NCBI GenBank assembly: GCA_902801585.1
Contig: CADCIU010000068.1
Span: 1-10,459 of the forward strand
From: an uncultured Lachnospiraceae bacterium
GTDB taxonomy: Bacteria; Bacillota_A; Clostridia; Lachnospirales; Lachnospiraceae
Length of the DNA stretch: 10,459 nucleotides
Direction of reading: 5' to 3'
Shown here piece after piece: positions 5,962-10,459 of this stretch (the stretch's first letter is position 1; every line of letters starts with the position of its first letter). A program made the position numbers and the translations under genes. A model generated the notes under the pieces. That model did no database searches, was not told where the DNA came from, and saw only the letters and a program-made list of their open reading frames with translations.

Positions 5962-6579
5962 ATGAAAAAGGCCTATTTTTACGGTGACTCCAACACCTAC
6001 GGCTATGATCCCGCAGGATATTTTGGAGGCCGATATCCACGTAACAGCCGCTGGACAGCGATCGTAAGCGACCGTCTTTCCGATGAATGGGAGATCACAG
6101 CGGACGGCATGCCGGGAAGGACCATCCCGCCTCCGGGCAGAGCATGCGTGTATTTTGCGGATGCGCTCCGGCACGAGATGCCGATCGACCTGTTTGCGGT
6201 CATGCTCGGCACGAATGACCTTTTGGGGACACTTCATCCCGACGCAGAGCGGACTGCGCGGAACATGGAGCAGCTGCTCACCGCCGTTCATGGGATCGGA
6301 GTCCCGCAGATCCTTCTCATCGCGCCGCCCGGGATCGAGCTCACAGACCTCTCTTTTTCGGCGTCTTATGTGCGCGGAGACCGATCCTATGCGCAGATCT
6401 ACCGCGAGCAGGGCAGGGAGCTGACCCGGCTCTACAGGGAACTGGCGGCCCGACGGAACATCCTGTTTGCGGATGCGTCTTCATGGGATCTGGATTTTGC
6501 TTTTGACGCGGTGCACCTGTCGGAGAAGGGACATGCGGTATTTGCGGAAGAAATGGTCAAAGTACTGAGAGATTTGTGA
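5962..6579 (+). CDS. SGNH/GDSL hydrolase (arylesterase-like), cytosolic
   Basis: This is a serine esterase or lipase of the SGNH fold. All four marker residues are present: Ser10 in GDSNTYG, Gly49 in DGMPGRT, Asn85 in LGTND, and Asp182 with His185 in DAVHLSEKGH. The 205-residue length is normal for a single-domain member, and the GDSNTYGYDP start is typical of the arylesterase-like group. No signal peptide is present, so the substrate is probably intracellular, for example an acetylated sugar or acyl ester. GAGGAG at 5951-5956 lies 5 bases before the start. The gene follows degV by 44 bases with no terminator between them, and a hairpin region follows it. The neighbouring GH5 would be compatible with deacetylation of glycans, but that link is speculative. 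Confidence 0.9.
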   Translation: MKKAYFYGDSNTYGYDPAGYFGGRYPRNSRWTAIVSDRLSDEWEITADGMPGRTIPPPGRACVYFADALRHEMPIDLFAVMLGTNDLLGTLHPDAERTARNMEQLLTAVHGIGVPQILLIAPPGIELTDLSFSASYVRGDRSYAQIYREQGRELTRLYRELAARRNILFADASSWDLDFAFDAVHLSEKGHAVFAEEMVKVLRDL

Positions 6580-6599
6580 CAAAACGGATGCCGATGGAT

Positions 6600-6630
6600 G
6601 GACAACCCCTGAAAAAAACGGGTTTTGTCC
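6600..6630. terminator. Possible terminator or hairpin after the SGNH gene
   Basis: GGACAA (6600-6605) pairs with TTGTCC (6625-6630), and CCC (6606-6608) with GGG (6620-6622), leaving a two-base TT bulge and an A-rich loop. There is no T-run after the stem on the + strand; the A-rich loop becomes T-rich on the - strand. Its place 20 bases after the stop suggests termination, but the signal is weak. Confidence 0.4.
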
Positions 6631-6652
6631 GTAAAAAAGTCTAAGATATCAA

Positions 6653-6681
6653 TATACATTGCAGCGGCTGTTCAATATAAT
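6653..6681 (+). promoter_or_regulatory. Sigma-70/SigA-type promoter for the GH5 gene
   Basis: A consensus -10 box TATAAT (6676-6681) lies 17 bases after TATACA (6653-6658), which matches the -35 consensus at four of six positions. The expected transcript would start near 6688 and carry a leader of about 70 bases before the ATG at 6757. It follows the hairpin at 6600-6630, so the GH5 gene probably begins a new transcription unit. Confidence 0.55.
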
Positions 6682-6756
6682 GATGCATAGGGCAGCATCC
6701 GGAAGCATATATTCGGGAAGAACGCCTGAGAAGAAAGATCAAGGAGGACGGGAGCA

Positions 6757-7791
6757 ATGCGAGGTATGGAAGGCTATATGAGAGGCATCAATCTCGGCGG
6801 ATGGCTCTCTCAGTTTGATGCGCCGACGAAAGAGCATTTTGACACCTTTATCACGAAAGCGGATCTGCAGCGCATAGCCGGCATGGGCCTTGACCACGTC
6901 CGCGTGCCGGTGGACTATACCGTGATCGAGACGGAAGACGGCGCACCGAAAGAAGAGGGATACCGCTATATCGATAACTGCGTGCAGTGGTGCAGAGAAA
7001 ACGGTTTGCATATGATCATTGATCTTCACAAGACGTTCGGCTATTCTTTTGATCCGCTGGATAAGGATGACAAGACGATCTTCTTTACGGACAGTGCCCG
7101 GCAGCAGCGCTTTTTTGACCTGTGGGAGACGATTGCGAAGAGGTACAGCGCGGATCTCGATATCGTCGCCTACGAGCTTCTCAATGAGATCGTCATGCCG
7201 GAGGTCAAGGACCTTTGGAACGGCATTGCGCTGAAAGCGATCGAGGTGATCCGGCGATACGCGCCGCAGACCTGGATCATTTTCGGCGGTGTGTATTACA
7301 ATGCGGTCACGGCCGTCCCATGGCTCGCTGAAACGAAGGACCGCAGAGTCGCCTACACGTTCCACTGCTATGAACCGCTGATCTTCACGCATCAGGGAGC
7401 CTACTGGGTGGAGAACATGCCGTCCGATTTCCGGATCGGCTATCCGAGACCGCTGGAGGAGTACAGGGAGCAGTCGAAGAAACTGAGCGAGAATCTGGCC
7501 AGCATGATCTTCGGTGAAGAGGTAAGGCCGATCGGCTCCGGCTTCTTCGAGGGTCTGTTTGAACCGGCGCTGGAAACGGCAAAAGAGAGAGATATTCCGC
7601 TCTACTGCGGTGAATACGGTGTGATCGACCTCGCGGACAGAGAGGATGCGGTCCGATGGCTTACGGATATCCATGCTGTTTTTGAAAAATACGCGATCGG
7701 GCGGGCGCTGTGGAATTACAAAGAGAAGGATTTCGGCATCGCCGGTGAAGAGGCGCGCCCCTATCTGCAGGCGATCGCGGACAAACTGTAA
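6757..7791 (+). CDS. Glycoside hydrolase family 5 (cellulase-like), cytosolic
   Basis: This is a retaining beta-glycosidase with a TIM-barrel fold. The GH5 hallmarks are present: MRGINLGGW at 8-16, HVRVPVDY at 47-54 (RVPV), IIDLHKT at 87-93, the acid/base Glu144 in LLNE, FHCYEP at 202-207, nucleophile Glu286 in CGEYGV, and ALWNYKEKDFG at 317-327. The 344 residues cover only the catalytic domain. There is no signal peptide or carbohydrate-binding module, so it should act inside the cell on imported oligosaccharides or glycosides rather than on polymers. AAGGAGG at 6741-6747 supports the start at 6757; Met4 and Met8 are less well spaced. No sugar transporter is nearby, so the substrate cannot be read from context. 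Confidence 0.93.
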   Translation: MRGMEGYMRGINLGGWLSQFDAPTKEHFDTFITKADLQRIAGMGLDHVRVPVDYTVIETEDGAPKEEGYRYIDNCVQWCRENGLHMIIDLHKTFGYSFDPLDKDDKTIFFTDSARQQRFFDLWETIAKRYSADLDIVAYELLNEIVMPEVKDLWNGIALKAIEVIRRYAPQTWIIFGGVYYNAVTAVPWLAETKDRRVAYTFHCYEPLIFTHQGAYWVENMPSDFRIGYPRPLEEYREQSKKLSENLASMIFGEEVRPIGSGFFEGLFEPALETAKERDIPLYCGEYGVIDLADREDAVRWLTDIHAVFEKYAIGRALWNYKEKDFGIAGEEARPYLQAIADKL

Positions 7792-7836
7792 ATAGGATCA
7801 CGGAAAGCAAACGGCGCTGCAGGCGAAGGAAAACAC

Positions 7837-7895
7837 GAAAGCAATTAAGAAAGCAATTTAGAAAGAAATTTAGAAAGAAACACGAAAGAAGGAAG
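7837..7895 (+). repeat. Purine-rich 12-bp tandem repeat leading into a ribosome binding site
   Basis: Three consecutive 12-bp units, GAAAGCAATTAA (7837-7848), GAAAGCAATTTA (7849-7860) and GAAAGAAATTTA (7861-7872), are followed by two degenerate units beginning GAAAGAA at 7873 and 7884. The last unit contains the ribosome site AAGGAAG (7889-7895). The array is almost free of secondary structure and sits in the leader of the exchanger gene, so copy number would change leader length but not the reading frame. Confidence 0.8.
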
Positions 7896-7900
7896 TAAAC

Positions 7901-8878
7901 ATGATCAAACCCATTTTGCTGTTTATTGTCGGTCTCGTCTGTTTGATCAAAGGCGGAGACTGGTTTGTGGATGGTGCCAGTGCGATGGCAAGAAAGTTCC
8001 ATCTTCCCGAGCTCCTCATCGGAGCAACGGTGGTATCGATCGGCACAACACTTCCGGAAGTTATGGTCTCCACCATGTCAGCACTTTCCGGACACGGGGA
8101 GATCGCATACGGAAATGCGATCGGATCCGTCATCTGCAACACAGCACTGATCGCGGCGATCACGATTGCTGTCAAGCCGGGACCGGCGGACCCCAAGACA
8201 CTCCGCATACCGGTAGCGTTCTTCTACATTGCGGCAGCAATTTACTGTGTGGCTGCGTATGCGATGGGAAGATTTACCAGAACGATGGGACTGATCATGC
8301 TGGCTGTCTTTGCGGCTTATATGGTCGTCAATGTGCGCTCGATGAAGAGCGGTGCAGCGGCGGCACAAAGTGATGACAAGGAAGATGAGCCGTCAGAAGA
8401 AGATGTTCCGATGCCTAAGATCCTGCTCCTTCTGGTGCTGGGAGCGGCGCTGATCGCCGTCGGCGCCAATCTGCTGGTAGAAAACGGAACACTGATCGCG
8501 CAGGCGCTCGGCGTACCTGAGTCGGTCATCGCCCTCACCTTTGTGGCGCTCGGCACCAGTCTTCCGGAGCTCGTCACGGCGATCACTTCCCTGGCAAAAG
8601 GCCACGGCGCGCTGTCTCTGGGCAATGTCATCGGCGCCAACGTCTTCAACCTTGTGCTGGTCAGCGGTGTTTCCGTGACACTCGCACCTTTTGTCGTGCC
8701 GCAGAGCGCGGTGTTCATGGGACACAATTCCAGTCTGGTCCTGGAGATTCCGGTCATGCTGCTGGTCATGTCTATTTTGACGATTCCGACGCTTCTGCGC
8801 GGAAAGCTGACCAGAGCGCAGGGAATCCTTCTGCTGCTTATCTACGCGGTATTCTGCGGGATCCAGTTTACGATGTGA
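7901..8878 (+). CDS. CaCA-family calcium/sodium (cation) exchanger, YrbG-like
   Basis: This inner-membrane antiporter should swap Na+ or H+ for Ca2+. The 325 residues have two homologous halves of about five membrane segments each. The alpha-1 repeat has IGTTLPE (47-53) with Glu53 and GNAIGSVICN (71-80). The alpha-2 repeat has LGTSLPE (217-223) with Glu223 and GNVIGANVFN (241-250). These Glu and Asn positions bind cations in the family. The halves are joined by an acidic, cytoplasmic-type loop around residues 147-172. AAGGAAG at 7889-7895 precedes the start by 5 bases, at the end of the 12-bp tandem repeat. A terminator follows at 8889-8933, so the gene is the last of its transcript. Ion specificity cannot be read from sequence alone. 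Confidence 0.92.
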   Translation: MIKPILLFIVGLVCLIKGGDWFVDGASAMARKFHLPELLIGATVVSIGTTLPEVMVSTMSALSGHGEIAYGNAIGSVICNTALIAAITIAVKPGPADPKTLRIPVAFFYIAAAIYCVAAYAMGRFTRTMGLIMLAVFAAYMVVNVRSMKSGAAAAQSDDKEDEPSEEDVPMPKILLLLVLGAALIAVGANLLVENGTLIAQALGVPESVIALTFVALGTSLPELVTAITSLAKGHGALSLGNVIGANVFNLVLVSGVSVTLAPFVVPQSAVFMGHNSSLVLEIPVMLLVMSILTIPTLLRGKLTRAQGILLLLIYAVFCGIQFTM

Positions 8879-8888
8879 TATTTATGTG

Positions 8889-8933
8889 CAGCGCCCCGGT
8901 ATCTGTGTCAGGCCCGGGGTGCTGATTCATTTT
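8889..8933 (+). terminator. Rho-independent terminator after the cation exchanger
   Basis: CAGCGCCCCGG (8889-8899) pairs with CCGGGGTGCTG (8914-8924), an 11-bp stem with one G-T pair and a 14-base loop. It is followed by ATTCATTTT. It lies 10 bases after the stop codon. Confidence 0.8.
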
Positions 8934-9004
8934 ACGGAGATTATTCTGCTTTTATTTTTTGCGATGATTCGTTGTAAGGGATCAGGAAGGGATGATATAA
9001 GGAC

Positions 9005-9640
9005 ATGAACGAGCTTTTGGATCTGTATCTGACTTTTGTCCGGATCGGATGTGTCAATTTCGGGGGAGGGTATGCCATGCTGCCGCTTCTCGAGCGCGAA
9101 CTTGTGGACAAGCGGCACTGGACGACCATGGATGATCTGCGCGATTACTTTTCGATCGGGCAGTGTACGCCCGGTATTATTGCCTTGAACGTCTCAACTT
9201 TTATCGGGGAGAAAAAGGGGGGTGTGATCGGCGCCCTCTGCGCAACGACCGGGTTCCTCACAGGACCCATCCTCATCATTCTCATGATCGCGACATTTCT
9301 GTCTAATTTTGCGGACCTGCCGATCGTTCAGCATGCATTTGCCGGGATCCGCGTGTGTGTGTGCGTGCTCATTGTGCAGGCGGTGCTTCGCCTTTGGAAA
9401 AAATCCGTAGTGGACGGCTTCACGCTGCTGCTGTACCTCGCGATCTTCGTGCTGAATGCCTTTTCCGGCGTTCTGCCCGTCAAAATACCGGCAGCAGTGC
9501 TGGTCATCTGTGCCGGCGTGATCGGTGTTTTGGCATCTATGCTGAAAAGAAAAGAAATGGCAGCTGCGGAGAACAAAAGGAAGGCCAAAGAGAGCAGTGC
9601 GGCTGAAGGACCGGACAGCGGAGAGGGGGCGGATCAATGA
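9005..9640 (+). CDS. ChrA-type chromate transporter, first half-size subunit
   Basis: This is a membrane protein with one Chromate_transp domain, about half the size of classic two-domain ChrA. Marker blocks are NFGGGYAMLPLLERE (18-32), IGQCTPGIIALN (51-62) and the following Gly-rich membrane segment. The C-terminus (about 181-211) is a charged cytoplasmic tail. The stop overlaps the next gene's start (ATGA), so the two halves are co-translated and probably form a heterodimer of opposite membrane orientation, as proposed for short-chain ChrA pairs. The family exports chromate where tested; in an anaerobe without obvious chromate exposure the natural anion is uncertain. The ribosome site is odd: AAGGA at 8999-9003 is 1 base from the ATG, and AGGAAGGG at 8984-8991 is 13 bases away. 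No other in-frame start exists downstream of the stop at 8993-8995. Confidence 0.9.
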   Translation: MNELLDLYLTFVRIGCVNFGGGYAMLPLLERELVDKRHWTTMDDLRDYFSIGQCTPGIIALNVSTFIGEKKGGVIGALCATTGFLTGPILIILMIATFLSNFADLPIVQHAFAGIRVCVCVLIVQAVLRLWKKSVVDGFTLLLYLAIFVLNAFSGVLPVKIPAAVLVICAGVIGVLASMLKRKEMAAAENKRKAKESSAAEGPDSGEGADQ

Positions 9641-10200
9641 CCATTCTTCGACTTATGTTTGAATTTTTCAAGACCGGACTGTTTTCTGTGGGCGGCGGAC
9701 TTGCTACACTGCCGTTCCTTTATGAGATGTCAGACAAAACGGGATGGTTTACGCATGCCGATATCGCGGATATGATCGCGATCTCCGAGTCCACACCCGG
9801 TGCGATCGGCATCAATATGTCGACTTACGCCGGATATAAGACAGCCGGAATTCCGGGGGGTATACTGGCTACGCTGTCACTTGCGGCGCCCTGCGTGATC
9901 ATTATCCTGATCATTGCCAAGTTCCTGAACAAATTCAGGGAGAACCCGAATGTGGAGGGCGCGTTTTACGGACTTCGCCCGGCGTCCATCGCCATGATCA
10001 CGGCGGCGGGCATCAATGTAGCCAAGGTGGCGCTGGTCAATATTCCGGCATATACAGCTTCCGGAAATATCGCGGATCTGTTCCTTCCTAAAGCGATCAT
10101 CTTGGGAATCGTGATCTTTATCGCACAGAGAAAGCTGAATTGGAGCCCGATCCTGTTTATTGCGATCGCGGCGGTGGTGGGAGTTGTGTTGAGGTTTTAA
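9637..10200 (+). CDS. ChrA-type chromate transporter, second half-size subunit
   Basis: This is the partner of the preceding gene, with a single Chromate_transp domain of 187 residues. Marker blocks parallel the first half: FSVGGGLATLPFLYE (16-30), ISESTPGAIGINMSTYAG (49-66) and YGLRPASIAM (111-120). It overlaps the first half by 4 bases (ATGA at 9637-9640), and GAGAGGGGG at 9621-9629 provides its ribosome site. It lacks the charged tail of its partner. The two halves are clearly homologous to each other but divergent, as expected for an old duplication that stayed as two genes. A strong terminator follows 24 bases after the stop, closing a two-gene operon. Confidence 0.92.
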   Translation: MTILRLMFEFFKTGLFSVGGGLATLPFLYEMSDKTGWFTHADIADMIAISESTPGAIGINMSTYAGYKTAGIPGGILATLSLAAPCVIIILIIAKFLNKFRENPNVEGAFYGLRPASIAMITAAGINVAKVALVNIPAYTASGNIADLFLPKAIILGIVIFIAQRKLNWSPILFIAIAAVVGVVLRF

Positions 10201-10224
10201 GAGGGCGTCAAGGGTAGTGTCAAG

Positions 10225-10274
10225 GAGGGTGTCGCATCTTGCTGATTAATCAGCAGAGGCGACACCCTCTTTTT
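10225..10274 (+). terminator. Strong rho-independent terminator with a nested palindrome
   Basis: GAGGGTGTCGC (10225-10235) pairs perfectly with GCGACACCCTC (10259-10269), followed by TTTTT (10270-10274). Inside the loop is a perfect 16-bp palindrome, TGCTGATTAATCAGCA (10240-10255), so the hairpin is in effect two stacked stems separated by a small internal loop. It ends the chromate transporter operon. Confidence 0.9.
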
Positions 10275-10305
10275 GGCCCAAAATCATGCTTTTTCTTTGA
10301 TTTTT

Positions 10306-10341
10306 CCGGCTTTTGATGCCGGATGTATACGGAATACATCC
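10306..10341. other. Two competing hairpins downstream of the terminator
   Basis: CCGGC (10306-10310) can pair with GCCGG (10318-10322), and GGATGTAT (10321-10328) pairs perfectly with ATACATCC (10334-10341). The two stems share two bases and so exclude each other at full length. T-rich stretches lie on both sides. They may belong to a gene beyond the window or be a remnant. Confidence 0.4.
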
Positions 10342-10417
10342 TTTCGGCTTTCCGGATTTTATTTCAGGCGTACTTAAACAGACATCATCAGATGCCTTCG
10401 TGTTCAAGCAGTAATTC

Positions 10418-10435
10418 ATTTTGAACTGTCAAAAT
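10418..10435. other. Inverted repeat near the window end, possible operator
   Basis: ATTTTGA (10418-10424) and TCAAAAT (10429-10435) form a perfect 7-bp inverted repeat around ACTG, in an AT-rich stretch. Size and symmetry suit a repressor site for a gene starting beyond 10459, but no promoter or gene is visible in the window. Confidence 0.3.
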
Positions 10436-10459
10436 ATTATGCCGGGTTTTTCAGTTCAT

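Noticed and set aside
9353..9363. GT dinucleotide run inside the first ChrA gene, possible phase-variation tract
   Set aside because: It is only 11 bases long and encodes a plausible membrane segment (VCVCV); too short to expect frequent slippage.
10246..10419. A 57-codon open frame on the - strand starting at 10419
   Set aside because: It has no ribosome binding site, low-complexity basic content and no recognisable motif, and it runs into the terminator hairpin of the chromate operon.

Overview
The window looks like a piece of an anaerobic, gut-type Firmicutes chromosome, most likely a Lachnospiraceae or Clostridium-like organism. This is an inference from purine-rich Shine-Dalgarno sites, a moderate GC content, and the gene set: a DegV protein, a cytosolic GH5, a two-gene ChrA pair, and a lipoprotein of a type common in Clostridia. 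No rRNA, tRNA, CRISPR array or phage gene was seen. All nine well-supported complete genes are on the + strand.

Layout. Bases 1-212 are best read as the right end of an IS200/IS605-type (TnpB) element: a strongly folded RNA region, a sub-terminal hairpin and a TCAC end. The gene that follows encodes a membrane-anchored or secreted S10 serine carboxypeptidase (244-1776). Next come a small lipoprotein (1882-2463) and a bleomycin-hydrolase/PepC-type cysteine aminopeptidase (2514-3854), so the first third has a peptide-degradation flavour. The middle holds a D-2-hydroxyacid dehydrogenase of the glycerate dehydrogenase type (3990-4943), a DegV/FakB fatty-acid-binding protein (5051-5917) and a cytosolic SGNH esterase (5962-6579). 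The last third has a GH5 glycosidase with its own promoter (6757-7791), a CaCA-family cation exchanger (7901-8878) ending at a terminator, and an overlapping pair of half-size ChrA transporters (9005-9640 and 9637-10200) ending at a strong terminator (10225-10274). The final 185 bases hold hairpins and a palindrome but no convincing gene.

The most distinctive non-coding signal is a 27-bp quasi-palindromic repeat with GGAG/CTCC ends, found at three intergenic places (1776-1802, 2470-2496, and a cluster at 4949-5038). Each begins 0-20 bases after a stop codon. It has the architecture of REP sequences mobilised by RAYT transposases. Two copies lie inverted around the lipoprotein gene. The cluster can form a large cruciform immediately before the DegV ribosome binding site. 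A second unusual element is a purine-rich 12-bp tandem repeat that runs into the ribosome binding site of the cation exchanger.

The genes do not form one pathway. They read as several short housekeeping or nutrient-scavenging transcription units (peptide breakdown, fatty-acid handling, ester and glycoside hydrolysis, ion export) separated by repeats and terminators. No wholly new multi-gene system was recognised; the novelty is in the repeats and the element end.
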